A stretch of DNA of 38,594 nucleotides from Phycisphaerales bacterium (GTDB taxonomy: Bacteria > Planctomycetota > Phycisphaerae > SM23-33 > FEN-1343). Where the stretch lies: the NCBI GenBank assembly GCA_003171335.1, contig PMYD01000058.1, positions 287 to 38,880 of the forward strand, given 5' to 3'. The notes beneath the pieces were generated by a model. It ran no database searches, was not told where the DNA came from, and saw nothing but the letters and a program-made list of their open reading frames with translations. Numbering within the stretch: the first letter of the stretch is position 1; each line of letters begins with the position of its first letter. Below, piece after piece: positions 1 through 8,038 of the stretch. A program made the translations under genes and the position numbers.

Positions 1-1443
1 GCCCTGAACATCCTGCTGGCGGCCCTGACGATCATCTTCCTGGTCGTGTGCGCCACGCTGCTGCCCTTCTCCCTGTACAGCGTGCAACAGGCGGGCAAGG
101 GCCAGGCCGTGACGGTGACGGTGCTGGTGGCCCTCTTAGTTTGCCTGGCCCCCACGACGATCGGGGCGCTGTTGTCGGCCATCGGCATCGCGGGCATGAA
201 TCGGCTCAGCCGCGCCAACGTGGTGGCCATGTCCGGGCGGGCAGTCGAGGCGGCCGGCGATGTGGACGTGCTGCTGCTGGACAAGACGGGTACCATCACC
301 CTGGGCAACCGCCAGGCGACGGAATTTGTGCCCGCCGAGGACATCACGCTGGAAGACCTGGCCGATGCGGCCCAGCTCGCCTCGCTGGCCGATGAGACGC
401 CCGAGGGCCGCAGCATCGTGGTCCTGGCCAAGCGGCAGTACAACCTGCGCGGCCGCGATCTGGCCAAACTGGGTGCCCGCTTCATTCCCTTCTCGGCCCA
501 GACGCGGATGAGCGGCGTGGACCTGGACGGCGAACACGCCGCCGCCGGCTCGTCCGCCCCGAGTAGGAAGATTCGCAAAGGCGCCACCGAGGCCATCGAC
601 GCCTTCGTGACCAGCCAGGGCGGCCGCGTGGGCGAGGATGTCCGCGGCGTGGTCCACACCATCGCCGCCGCCGGCGGCACGCCGCTGGTCGTGGCCGATG
701 GGCCGCGCGTGCTGGGCGTGATCAACCTGAAAGACATCGTCAAGGGCGGCATCAAGGAGCGGTTTGTCGAGTTGCGGCGGATCGGCATCAAGACCGTGAT
801 GATCACCGGCGACAACCCCATGACCGCCGCCGCCATCGCCGCTGAGGCGGGCGTGGACGATTTTCTCGCCCAGGCCACGCCGGAAAACAAGCTGTCGCTC
901 ATTCGCGAATACCAGAAGCGCGGCCACCTGGTGGCCATGACCGGCGATGGCACCAACGATGCCCCGGCCCTGGCCCAGGCCGATGTGGCCGTGGCCATGA
1001 ACACCGGCACGCAGGCGGCCAAGGAGGCCGGCAATATGGTCGATCTGGACTCCAGCCCGACCAAGCTGCTGGAGATCGTCCAGATTGGCAAGCAAACGCT
1101 CATGACCCGCGGCGCGCTGACCACCTTCAGCATCGCCAACGATGTGGCCAAGTATTTCGCCATCATCCCGGCGGCCTTCGCCACGACGTTCCCGGTTCTT
1201 GACGCGCTGAACATCATGCACCTGGCCACCCCCGCCAGCGCGGTGCTCTCGGCGGTGATTTTCAACGCGATCATCATTGTGTTCCTGATTCCGCTGGCGC
1301 TCAAAGGCGTGACTTACCGGCCGCTGCCGGCCACGCAACTGCTGCGGCGCAACTTGTGGATTTACGGCGTCGGCGGGCTGATCGTGCCCTTTGTGGGAAT
1401 CAAGCTGATCGACTGGCTGCTGGTGGCGCTGCACATGACGTAG
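1..1443 (+). CDS. kdpB: Potassium-transporting P-type ATPase subunit B (5' partial)
   Basis: KdpB is the catalytic, ATP-hydrolysing subunit of the high-affinity K+ pump KdpFABC in the inner membrane. The frame is open from base 1, so the N-terminus lies outside the window. Visible are a membrane segment at the start, the phosphorylation motif DKTGT (around nt 279-293), the hinge motif [14 protein letters not shown], and the P-domain signature [22 protein letters not shown]. The C-terminus holds the usual hydrophobic segments after [18 protein letters not shown], which is characteristic of KdpB. kdpC follows after 40 bp and then a kdpD-like gene, the usual kdp order. The identification is firm. 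Confidence 0.97.
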   Translation, partial: ALNILLAALTIIFLVVCATLLPFSLYSVQQAGKGQAVTVTVLVALLVCLAPTTIGALLSAIGIAGMNRLSRANVVAMSGRAVEAAGDVDVLLLDKTGTITLGNRQATEFVPAEDITLEDLADAAQLASLADETPEGRSIVVLAKRQYNLRGRDLAKLGARFIPFSAQTRMSGVDLDGEHAAAGSSAPSRKIRKGATEAIDAFVTSQGGRVGEDVRGVVHTIAAAGGTPLVVADGPRVLGVINLKDIVKGGIKERFVELRRIGIKTVMITGDNPMTAAAIAAEAGVDDFLAQATPENKLSLIREYQKRGHLVAMTGDGTNDAPALAQADVAVAMNTGTQAAKEAGNMVDLDSSPTKLLEIVQIGKQTLMTRGALTTFSIANDVAKYFAIIPAAFATTFPVLDALNIMHLATPASAVLSAVIFNAIIIVFLIPLALKGVTYRPLPATQLLRRNLWIYGVGGLIVPFVGIKLIDWLLVALHMT

Positions 1444-1483
1444 ATTCGCGTAGGGCCTTGATTGCGACAGGACTAGACAACAA

Positions 1484-2089
1484 ATGCTGCAGATGTTGAG
1501 ACAGACTCTCGGCGTGCTGATCCTGCTGGCCGTCATCACCGGCCTGGCGTACCCGCTGGTGATCACGGGCATCGCGCAGGTGGCCTTCCCGCACCAGGCC
1601 AACGGCAGCCTGGTCGTGCGCGGCGGCAAGACCATCGGCTCCGAGCTCATCGGCCAACCGTTCACCGCGGCCGGCTATTTCTGGTCCCGGCCCTCGGCGA
1701 CCACGCCCATGCCCTACAACGCCGCCAATTCCGGCGGCTCGAACCTGGGGCCGCTGAACCCGGACCTCCAAAAGCAGGTCGCCGATCGCGTGGCGGCATT
1801 GCGTGCGGCCGACCCCAACGCCCCGGCCGCCGTCCCGGTGGACCTGGTGACCGCCTCGGCCAGCGGGCTGGACCCGGATATCTCGCCGGCCGCCGCGCTG
1901 GTCCAGGCGCCGCGCATCGCCAAGGCGCGCGGCCTGGACGAAGGCCAGGTCCGCCAGCTCATCGACCATCACACGCAGGGCCGCCAACTGGGCGTGCTGG
2001 GCGAGCCGCGGGTGAACGTGCTGGCGCTCAACCTGGCACTGGATGATTTGGCCCCGCCGCGCCCGCCGGAGTCGAGACCTCATGACTGA
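1484..2089 (+). CDS. kdpC: Potassium-transporting ATPase subunit C
   Basis: KdpC is the small accessory subunit of the KdpFABC K+ pump; in the known complex it stabilises KdpA-KdpB and protrudes on the outer face. The 201-residue length is typical. There is one N-terminal membrane segment (about residues 8-32, [21 protein letters not shown]) followed by an extracytoplasmic domain with the family motifs [32 protein letters not shown] and, near the end, [11 protein letters not shown]. An AGGA about 11 bases upstream supports the ATG at 1484. The stop overlaps the start of the next gene by 8 bases (ATGACTGA), suggesting translational coupling with the KdpD-like sensor. Confidence 0.97.
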   Translation: MLQMLRQTLGVLILLAVITGLAYPLVITGIAQVAFPHQANGSLVVRGGKTIGSELIGQPFTAAGYFWSRPSATTPMPYNAANSGGSNLGPLNPDLQKQVADRVAALRAADPNAPAAVPVDLVTASASGLDPDISPAAALVQAPRIAKARGLDEGQVRQLIDHHTQGRQLGVLGEPRVNVLALNLALDDLAPPRPPESRPHD

Positions 2090-4109
2090 GCCACGGCCCC
2101 AACCGGACGAGTCGCTCGAGAAGTTGCGCGATCAGACGCGCGCGGTTCGGCGCGGCAAGCTGAAGATCTTCTTCGGCTACGCGGCCGGCGTGGGCAAGAC
2201 CTTCTCCATGCTGGAGGCCACCCGCGCCCAGGCGGCGGCCGGAACGAGCATCGTGCTGGGTTACGTCGAGCCCCACGCCCGGCCCGATACGCTGGCCCTG
2301 ATGCAGGGCCTGGAAGTGCTGGGGCCCAAGGAGGTGCCGTATCGCGGCATCACCATTCGCGAATTCGACCTCGATGGCGCCTTAGCCCGCCGGCCGGCCA
2401 TCCTGGTAGTGGATGAACTGGCCCACACCAACGCCCCCGGCGTGCGCCACGCCAAGCGCTGGCAGGATGTGCAGGAGCTGCTCGAGGCGGGCATCAACGT
2501 GTACACCACGCTGAACGTGCAGCACCTCGAAAGCCTCAACGACATCGTCGCCCAGATCTCCGGCATCCAGGTGCGCGAGACCGTGCCCGACACCGCCTTC
2601 GACCAGGCCGACTCCATCGAGCTGGTCGACCTGCCGCCCGAGGAGCTGCTCCAGCGGTTCACCGAGGGCAAAATCTACGTGCCCCACCAGGCCGAGCGGG
2701 CGATGGAGCGGTTCTTCCGGCTGCCTAACCTGGTGGCGCTGCGCGAGCTGGCGCTGCGCCGCACGGCCGACCGCGTCAACGTCCAGGTGCAGTCGGCCCG
2801 CCAGCAGGCGGGGGCCACGCAGCTTTGGGCCACGAGCGAGCGGCTGCTGGTGTGCGTGGGGCCAAGCCCCACCTCCGCCCGGGTCATCCGGGTGGCCCGG
2901 CGCCTGGCCTCGGCGCTGCGGGCCGGGTGGATCGCCGCCTACGTGGACACCGGCGCCGTCCTGAGCGCCGCCGCCCGCGAGCGGCTGACGCGCAACTTGA
3001 ACATGGCCGAACAGCTCGGCGCCGAGACGATCACCCTGGCCGGCCAGGATGTGGCCGACGAGCTGGTGCGGTACGCCGCCACGCGCAACGTGACCAAGAT
3101 CGTCATCGGCAAGACCGGCCAGCCGTTCTGGAAGGACCTGCTGGGCCGCTCCCTGGTGACCGGCGTGCTGCGCCACAGCGGCGATGCCGACGTGTACATC
3201 ATCCGCGGCACGCAGGAGGGCGACCTTTCCAGCCGCCCGGCCGGCCCGCTGCGCCGGGGGCGGCAGATCCGCTATCGCCACCTGGCCATTGCCGCCGGCG
3301 TGACGGCGCTTTGCACCGGCGTGGCGGCGCTGATGCGCTGGCTGTTTCCTCACCTGTCGGAAGTGAACCAGATCATGGTGTACTTCCTGGGCGTGGTCTT
3401 CATCGCCGCGCGCTACGGGCGATGGCCCGGCGTGCTGGCCGCGGTGCTCAGCGTCCTGGAGTTTGATTTCTTCTTCGTGCAGCCGTTCTACACCTTCCGC
3501 GTTACCGACACCGAGTACTTCATTACCTTCGGGGTGATGCTGGTGATCGCAATCCTGATCAGCCACCTGGGCTACCGTATCGGCGCGCAGGCGCAGATGT
3601 CGCGGCAGCGCGAGCGGCACACACAGGTGCTGTACCATCTCAGCCGCCGCCTGGCCTCCACGGCCGGCGTGCAGCAACTGGTGACGGAGGCGGAGACGGA
3701 ACTGGGCCAGAGTTTCGCCAGCGAGGTGGCGATTTTTCTGCCCAGCGCCGCCGGCCGCCTGCAGCCCGCGCTGGCCGCCGCGGCCAGTTTTTCCGCCAAC
3801 GAGCGCGAGCTGGCGGTGGCTCAGTGGGCCTTCGAGCACGGCCAACTGGCCGGCTCCGGCACCGACACGCTGCCCGATGCCCACGCCCTGTACGTGCCCC
3901 TTTCCGGCTCCACCGGCCCGGTGGGCGTGCTGGGTTTGCGACCCATCGAGCTGGGCCGCTTTAAAGACCCCGACCAGCGGCAGCTCCTGGAGGCCCTGGC
4001 CAGCCAGATTGCCCTGGCCATCGAACGCGACCGCCTCGCCGAGCAGGCCCACCGGCTCTTGGTGCAGGCGCAGAACGCCCAGCCGCAGGACAAAACCACG
4101 TCTGGCTGA
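2082..4109 (+). CDS. kdpD: KdpD-like turgor/K+ sensor lacking the histidine kinase core
   Basis: KdpD normally senses K+ limitation and phosphorylates KdpE. This 675-residue product has the N-terminal KdpD domain (about residues 22-230) with Walker [10 protein letters not shown] (32-40) and VVDELAHTN, then a universal-stress-like domain (about 255-370), four membrane segments of the DUF4118 type (about 396-500) and a GAF domain (about 515-660). It ends at QPQDKTTSG: the HisKA and HATPase domains that bring full-length KdpD to nearly 900 residues are absent, and no kdpE is in the window. The ATG at 2082 is chosen because it overlaps the kdpC stop and has GGAG at 2068-2071. A second copy of the GAF tail lies at 5578-5688. 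Signalling would need a separate kinase, or the protein may regulate the pump directly; that is inference. Confidence 0.9.
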   Translation: MTEPRPQPDESLEKLRDQTRAVRRGKLKIFFGYAAGVGKTFSMLEATRAQAAAGTSIVLGYVEPHARPDTLALMQGLEVLGPKEVPYRGITIREFDLDGALARRPAILVVDELAHTNAPGVRHAKRWQDVQELLEAGINVYTTLNVQHLESLNDIVAQISGIQVRETVPDTAFDQADSIELVDLPPEELLQRFTEGKIYVPHQAERAMERFFRLPNLVALRELALRRTADRVNVQVQSARQQAGATQLWATSERLLVCVGPSPTSARVIRVARRLASALRAGWIAAYVDTGAVLSAAARERLTRNLNMAEQLGAETITLAGQDVADELVRYAATRNVTKIVIGKTGQPFWKDLLGRSLVTGVLRHSGDADVYIIRGTQEGDLSSRPAGPLRRGRQIRYRHLAIAAGVTALCTGVAALMRWLFPHLSEVNQIMVYFLGVVFIAARYGRWPGVLAAVLSVLEFDFFFVQPFYTFRVTDTEYFITFGVMLVIAILISHLGYRIGAQAQMSRQRERHTQVLYHLSRRLASTAGVQQLVTEAETELGQSFASEVAIFLPSAAGRLQPALAAAASFSANERELAVAQWAFEHGQLAGSGTDTLPDAHALYVPLSGSTGPVGVLGLRPIELGRFKDPDQRQLLEALASQIALAIERDRLAEQAHRLLVQAQNAQPQDKTTSG

Positions 4110-4377
4110 CTGCATTTCAATGATCCAGGCGGCGGACACGCCAACGGCGACTTCAAGACGCCCAAGAAGAGTTCTTGTTAATCCCTTGACAGTCTTTCGA
4201 TCCTGCCTTATTCTGTCACCATCGTCGTTGCTTGTCTTGCCACGGCGTCGTCAGTTCCGCCAAGTCCCTTGGATGTCGTTAGGGCCAGGGGCTTTGAAGG
4301 AGACATTGGGGCGTGCGGTTGCGCGCTAGGAGCGACGGAACCGCTGATCGGTCCCCAGAAATGGGAACTCGCAATTC
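4110..4377. other. Intergenic gap kdpD to radical SAM gene
   Basis: 268 bases without a supported gene. A short hairpin CAAGAA-GAG-TTCTTG followed by TTAATCC (4163-4181) could be a weak terminator for the kdp operon. Just after it lies the promoter at 4186-4214. The following stretch of about 155 bases would be a long leader of the radical SAM transcript; I see no riboswitch I can name in it. Confidence 0.4.
4186..4214 (+). promoter_or_regulatory. Sigma70-type promoter for the radical SAM gene
   Basis: TTGACA at 4186-4191, a 17-base spacer, and TATTCT at 4209-4214. The -35 is perfect and the -10 matches four of six consensus bases. It lies about 165 bases before the radical SAM start and just past the end of the kdp operon, so that gene probably has its own transcript. 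Confidence 0.55.
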
Positions 4378-5574
4378 ATGCTGAGCACCATTCGAAGGCA
4401 GACGCGGCAACTCCTGGGTGAGCGCGGGCGCAGTATTCTCTTTCGCGCCGCGACCACCGCTCGAATCTATCCCTGGTATTTTTTTGCCGATGGCAAAGCC
4501 AGGCGCCCCGAGACGGTGATCCTGGAAATCACTTACGCCTGCAACGCCCGCTGCCGCATGTGCGCCGTGCATGGTGAACACGCCGACGGATCCTCCTTGG
4601 CCGCCCGGGGCTGCACCCGAACCGGCGAACTGACCACAGGCGAACTCCAGGGCGTGCTGAGCGACGTGGCGGCGATGGGGATTCCGCAGGTCACTTTCCG
4701 GGGCGGCGAGGCATTTCTCCGGCCGGATTTCTGCGACCTGCTGGAGTACGCCGGACAGCGCGGTTTGCGAATCTCCATCATCTCGAACGGCACGATCATG
4801 AACGACGAGATTGCCCGCCGGGTCATCCAGGCCCCCACGGCCAGCATGACCATCTCGGTGGATGGGCCACGCGCTATCCACGATACCATTCGCCGCGTGC
4901 CCGGCATGCTTGACCGAATCGAGTCGAACATCCGCTGCCTTCGGCAGGCTCAGCGGGAACTGGGCCTCTCCAGGCCGCGGATCTACATCAACTGCACGCT
5001 CTCGGCGACCAATCAGGGACATCTTCAAGGCCTGGTGGATATTGCCGCCCGTCACCAGGCCACGCTCACGCTGCGCCCGCTTTTCTACACCACCGAGCGG
5101 CAGCAGGAGCAGACCAACCGACTCTACCGCATGGGGAACGCCAAACCGGAATGCCAGGTGCTTTCTCCGAATTTGAGCCACGTCAATCCTTCCGCCCTGG
5201 CCCAGGAACTGATGAAGGTGCGCCAGTACGCCACGAGCCTGAAGGTCGATATCCGGATCAGCCTTCGAAATGTGCGACAGATCTTCAACCGCTTCTATCG
5301 CGCCTATCACGCGGATGCCGGTCGGTGCATGCACCCGTGGCGTGTAACGACCATTAATCCGTACGGCGCCGTCTACCCTTGCTCCATCAATACCGTGATG
5401 GGCGATATTCGCCGCCAAACCCTGTCGCAGATCTGGAACGGCCGCAAGTATGTCCATTTTCGGCAGAGACTCGCCTCCGTCGGCATCTTCCCCCGGTGCA
5501 CCAAGTGCTGCGTGTTGGATGCCGACGATCTCCTGGCGCGCATTCTCCCCCGCGGAACCAATGGAGGCGCGTAA
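4378..5574 (+). CDS. Radical SAM protein with C-terminal SPASM-like cysteines
   Basis: A 398-residue radical SAM enzyme of the MoaA/PqqE/anaerobic sulfatase-maturase type. The [4Fe-4S]-binding CxxxCxxC motif is CNARCRMC at residues 55-62, followed by the SAM-binding features VTFRGGEAFLRPDF and SIISNGT and the barrel strand SMTISVDG. The C-terminal part has further cysteines (RCMHPWRVTTINPYGAVYPCS and RCTKCC), the pattern of a SPASM/twitch domain holding auxiliary clusters. This architecture usually modifies peptides or proteins, but no precursor peptide or sulfatase gene is adjacent, so the substrate is unknown. The ribosome site is weak (GGGAACTCG upstream of ATG 4378). The gene separates kdpD from an orphan copy of the kdpD tail, which suggests it arrived by insertion or rearrangement. 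Confidence 0.9.
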   Translation: MLSTIRRQTRQLLGERGRSILFRAATTARIYPWYFFADGKARRPETVILEITYACNARCRMCAVHGEHADGSSLAARGCTRTGELTTGELQGVLSDVAAMGIPQVTFRGGEAFLRPDFCDLLEYAGQRGLRISIISNGTIMNDEIARRVIQAPTASMTISVDGPRAIHDTIRRVPGMLDRIESNIRCLRQAQRELGLSRPRIYINCTLSATNQGHLQGLVDIAARHQATLTLRPLFYTTERQQEQTNRLYRMGNAKPECQVLSPNLSHVNPSALAQELMKVRQYATSLKVDIRISLRNVRQIFNRFYRAYHADAGRCMHPWRVTTINPYGAVYPCSINTVMGDIRRQTLSQIWNGRKYVHFRQRLASVGIFPRCTKCCVLDADDLLARILPRGTNGGA

Positions 5575-5577
5575 GGC

Positions 5578-5688
5578 AATCTGGTGGGCGTGCTGGGCCG
5601 GCGGCCCATCGCGTTGGGCCGCTTCAAAGACCCAGACCAGCGGCAGCTCCTGGAGGCCCTGGCCAGCCAGATCGCCTTGGCCGAATGG
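5578..5688 (+). pseudogene. Orphan fragment of a kdpD GAF-domain 3' end
   Basis: Starting three bases after the radical SAM stop, this frame reads [19 protein letters not shown] and on through [12 protein letters not shown]. It matches the end of the KdpD-like protein (nt about 3922-4020) at all but two of some 34 residues. The DNA differs at about a dozen sites, mostly synonymous. That pattern suggests a paralogue once under coding selection, or gene conversion, rather than a very recent duplication. The frame then runs without a stop into the palindrome array. No upstream domains or kinase core accompany it, so I call it a remnant. Confidence 0.75.
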
Positions 5689-5696
5689 GACGGCTC

Positions 5697-5990
5697 GACT
5701 GCGGAAATTCCGCAGTCGACTCCGACATTGTCGGAGTCGAACCCCCCTCAGGAAGGCTCAACTGGAGAAATTCTCCAGTCGACTCCGACATTGTCGGAGT
5801 GGACCCCCCCTCAGGAAGGCTCAACTGACGAAATTCCTCGGTCGACTCCAACATTGTCGGAGTCGCCCCCCCCTCAGGATGGCTCAACTGGAGAAATTCT
5901 CCAGTTGACTCCGACTTTGTCGGAGTCGGCCCCCCCTCAGGACGGCTCAACTGAGGACATTCCTCAGTCGACTCCAACTTTGTCGGAGTG
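5697..5990. repeat. 63-bp tandem array of paired 21-bp palindromes (five units)
   Basis: Each unit is three 21-bp modules. Module A is a palindrome with arms like AACTGGAGAA around one central base. Module B is a palindrome with arms GACTCCGACA around one central T. Module S is a conserved C-rich spacer ending in CTCAGGA-GGCTC. A starts at 5697, 5760, 5823, 5886 and 5949; B at 5718, 5781, 5844, 5907 and 5970; S lies between B and the next A. The 63-base period is exact throughout. A and B abut, giving AGTCGACT at most joints. The S module is conserved, which argues against a CRISPR. The array continues the reading frame of the kdpD fragment. Confidence 0.9.
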
Positions 5991-6006
5991 GAGCCTGCCC
6001 CCCCTC

Positions 6007-6062
6007 GAGTCCGACAATGTCGGAGTCGCGCTCGTCCCCCCGATTCCGACAATGTCGGACTC
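6007..6062. repeat. Two isolated B-type 21-bp palindromes
   Basis: 21-base palindromes at 6007-6027 and 6042-6062 with cores TCCGACAATGTCGGA, related to module B of the neighbouring array with the central base as its complement (A instead of T), i.e. in reverse orientation. They are separated by 14 bases of C-rich sequence and lack the A partner. Confidence 0.75.
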
Positions 6063-6077
6063 GCGCCGTACTCCCAA

Positions 6078-6314
6078 GCCCAAAGGGCGTATGACCATTA
6101 GCCACGGGCGCAAGTGGAGACGAGCCGCTCCCCATGCAAGAGCCCGCAAGGGCGATTGAAGACTTCGGCATCGCGCATTCCCCGTAGCGGATTGCACAAG
6201 TGCTGGCGCCAATTTGGCTTGGAAGATTCAATCGCCCTGAAGGGCTCCAGAGAAAACGGGCCATCTTTTTCCACGGGCTTGCGCCCGTGGCTAATGGTCA
6301 ATCGCCCTTTGGGC
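6078..6314. repeat. Nested inverted-repeat element, about 240 bp
   Basis: The outer arms are 6078-6114 (containing GACCATTAGCCACGGGCGCA) and its inverted copy at 6279-6314 (containing TGCGCCCGTGGCTAATGGTC, then GCCCTTTGGGC). An inner pair is 6140-6166 (AGGGCGATTGAAG) and 6221-6248 (GATTCAATCGCCCT). Each arm also holds its own small hairpin, such as GCCCAAAGGGC. I recall similar sequences as frequent intergenic repeats in planctomycete genomes, but cannot verify that here. No transposase is present. Confidence 0.75.
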
Positions 6315-6325
6315 TCTCTCGGATC

Positions 6326-6383
6326 AACTGCGGAAACTCCGCACTTGGAAACCTGACCCCCCGACTCCGCCATTGTCGGAGTC
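6326..6383. repeat. Degenerate A and B palindrome pair
   Basis: A 21-base A-like unit at 6326-6346 (arms AACTGCGGAA and CTCCGCACTT, two mismatches) and a B-like unit at 6363-6383 (GACTCCGCCA and TGTCGGAGTC). The spacing between them is 16 bases instead of zero, so this looks like a decayed array unit. Confidence 0.65.
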
Positions 6384-6542
6384 GCGCCAGCGCGATACCG
6401 GACCAGAAGGGACGACTCACGTCAGGGATTTCTGGACGTGTGTTGGCGTTCAGTTCATCACGGGAATGAACTGAAATGGAAGACAATTCCGAAATTCTCC
6501 GCCGACCCACTACATGTAGTAGGTTCACCTGCGGCAGCTACT

Positions 6543-6588
6543 AGTCACGTCCGGAATTTCCGGACGTGACTCCAATCCGTTCGGAGTC
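6543..6588. repeat. 29-base perfect palindrome followed by a B-like unit
   Basis: 6543-6571 is a perfect 29-base palindrome with arms AGTCACGTCCGGAA around one central T. Its last four bases start a B-like 21-mer at 6568-6588 (ends GACTCC and GGAGTC, altered centre). A degenerate relative with ends CACGTC and GACGTG lies at 6419-6441, and a third palindrome (AGTTCAT / ATGAACT) at 6452-6472. Confidence 0.65.
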
Positions 6589-6599
6589 GCGCCAGGCGC

Positions 6600-6662
6600 A
6601 ACTGAGGAACTTCCTCAGTCGACTCCGACATTGTCGAAGTGGCACCCCCCTCAAGACGGCTC
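6600..6662. repeat. Sixth, detached 63-bp palindrome unit
   Basis: A complete A (6600-6620, arms AACTGAGGAA and TTCCTCAGTC), B (6621-6641, one decayed arm base) and S (6642-6662, ending CAAGACGGCTC) unit, with the same module lengths as the array 600 bases away. Its last base is also the last base of the UroD-like stop codon on the minus strand, so the element abuts that gene exactly. Confidence 0.85.
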
Positions 6663-7774
6663 TACAGGTACTTCCGCAGCTTTCCGTACGGGTTGGCCAG
6701 CAGCTCGCGGCGGCGCTCCACGTAATACACGTAGTTCTCGTACGACACATCCGGCGGCACGAAGTGGTCCAGCATGGGGATATACGCCCCTTCCTTCAGC
6801 AGCGGCTGCACGCGCTTCAGCTCGCCGTCGATGCCCTCGCGGCCGGCGGCGATGGCCCGCTTGTCCATGCCGCCCATGAGCGTGACGCGCGGGTGGCGGC
6901 GGCGCAGGGCCACCGGGTCGGAACCGGCGGCGATCTCGCACGGGTGGCAGCCGTCGATGCCGGCCTCCAGCCAAATCGGCAGCAGCTCATCCACGCGGCC
7001 GTCGCAATCGACCATCAGGAGCTGCACGCCGCGCTGGCGCAGGAAACTTACCAGCTCGCGGTACGCCGGCAGCATGTACTGGCGGACATGCTGCGGCGAG
7101 ATCATCGAGGAGGTCTTGTACGCCATGTCCTCCCAGATCTGGATGAAATCCACACCGCCGGCGGCGATGGCGCGGGCGAAGACATCCTTGGCGAACTGCA
7201 GCCGGTCGGCGATCATGCGCGTGACCAGCTCCTCCTGGTCGTAGAACGCCATGCACCAGTTCTCCATGCCCGAGTAGTTTCGCGGGAAGCCGAAGAAGCT
7301 GCGGAAATTCACACCGATGATCTCCCCCCGCTGGCGGCGAAAGCGCAGGTCCTCGTCAAAGTCCTCGGCGTAGCGGCCGGGGCTTTTGCCGTCGAAACGC
7401 TCGCGCAGGTGCTCATAGTCGGCCAGCGTCTTGATGGGGAACTCGATGAACTCGGGGATCGTCTTATACCGCTTCTGCTGGCGGAAGGTGATGCCGCGCT
7501 CATCGCGCATCAGCAGCACCTCGCCCTGATCGGCGATGAGCTGCCGCTCGAAGGGCGGGTAGGTCTCCTGGCTGATCGGCAGCCAGTTCATGTTGAAGCT
7601 GCGGTCCAGGTCGAGGTAATCCTCCAGGTGCCGCAGGTCGGTCACCCACTTGGGCAGGCCTTCGTGGCGCCACCGATCCAGCGTCTCGTCCCAGATGCCC
7701 ATTTCCATCAAGGGAATGCGGTCCACCTTCTCAAACCGCATGTACCGCAAAAAACGTTCGCGCTCGGTCATCAT
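6662..7774 (-). CDS. Uroporphyrinogen decarboxylase (UroD)-like family protein
   Basis: A 370-residue protein of the broad UroD/methyltransferase barrel superfamily, which includes haem-pathway UroD and corrinoid methyltransferases of the MtaA/CmuA kind. Seen are the opening MMTERERFLRYMRFEKVDRIP (the usual start of UroD-like methyltransferases), FIQIWEDMAYKTSSMISPQHV, LLMVDCDGRVDELLPIWLEAGIDG, HPCEIAAG and VTLMGGMDKRAIA. It is too divergent from haem UroD to give it that role, and no haem or corrinoid genes are nearby, so the substrate is unknown. The frame is open up to 8311, but the family start is at 7771-7774, with a promoter-like pair about 80 bases upstream. The ribosome site is poor. 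Confidence 0.85.
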   Translation of the reverse strand: MMTERERFLRYMRFEKVDRIPLMEMGIWDETLDRWRHEGLPKWVTDLRHLEDYLDLDRSFNMNWLPISQETYPPFERQLIADQGEVLLMRDERGITFRQQKRYKTIPEFIEFPIKTLADYEHLRERFDGKSPGRYAEDFDEDLRFRRQRGEIIGVNFRSFFGFPRNYSGMENWCMAFYDQEELVTRMIADRLQFAKDVFARAIAAGGVDFIQIWEDMAYKTSSMISPQHVRQYMLPAYRELVSFLRQRGVQLLMVDCDGRVDELLPIWLEAGIDGCHPCEIAAGSDPVALRRRHPRVTLMGGMDKRAIAAGREGIDGELKRVQPLLKEGAYIPMLDHFVPPDVSYENYVYYVERRRELLANPYGKLRKYL

Positions 7775-7853
7775 GATGGTTGATGTCCCAAAAACACGAT
7801 ATCCAGGAATCCAGGCACGCCGAATTGCCTGCACAATACCGGACTTGCGTCGC

Positions 7854-7881
7854 ATTGTCGCCGGTGGCACCGAACTGTCAA
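7854..7881 (-). promoter_or_regulatory. Candidate promoter of the UroD-like gene
   Basis: On the minus strand TTGACA (7881-7876), a 16-base spacer and GACAAT (7859-7854), about 80 bases before the UroD-like start. The same two hexamers with the same spacing occur on the plus strand at 7945-7972 for the divergent lipoprotein gene. Confidence 0.45.
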
Positions 7882-7944
7882 CGAAATCGCGAATTCCGCC
7901 GGCCCCATCGGCGCCAAGTCGGCGGACCGCCGCTGCCAAAAGCC

Positions 7945-7972
7945 TTGACAGGCTCGTCCCGGCATCGACAAT
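7945..7972 (+). promoter_or_regulatory. Candidate promoter of the lipoprotein gene
   Basis: TTGACA (7945-7950), a 16-base spacer and GACAAT (7967-7972), 66 bases before the ATG at 8039. The hexamers and spacing equal those of the divergent promoter at 7881-7854. Confidence 0.45.
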
Positions 7973-8038
7973 CAGCCGATAGATTCTGCAATGGGCAAGG
8001 GAACCGGTAGGCGTGATTTCATCAGGAAAGGAATCGCT

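Larger units (their letters stand above)
5575..6661. other. Gene-free, repeat-filled intergenic region
   Basis: About 1.1 kb between the radical SAM stop and the UroD-like stop. It holds, in order, the kdpD tail fragment, five 63-bp palindrome units, two isolated B-type palindromes, a nested inverted-repeat element, several degenerate palindromes, a 29-base perfect palindrome, and a final complete 63-bp unit touching the UroD-like stop codon. Open frames exist on both strands only because the repeat unit is a multiple of three and lacks stops. Confidence 0.8.

Noticed and set aside
3590-4109. Histidine kinase core in the KdpD-like protein
   Set aside because: I looked for an H-box and N/G boxes after the GAF domain; the frame stops at 4109 and no frame after it carries them.
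5697-5990. CRISPR array
   Set aside because: The period is regular, but the would-be spacers are conserved between units and the repeats are palindromes; no cas genes are present.
5584-6159. Protein-coding gene of 191 residues through the array
   Set aside because: It begins within a kdpD fragment and continues through stop-free 63-bp repeats into another repeat element; the opposite strand is equally open.
6512-6540. Fragment of a small-subunit rRNA 3' end (GTTCACCTGCGGC)
   Set aside because: Only about a dozen bases match; it is better explained as part of a TAGTAG/CTACTA inverted repeat.
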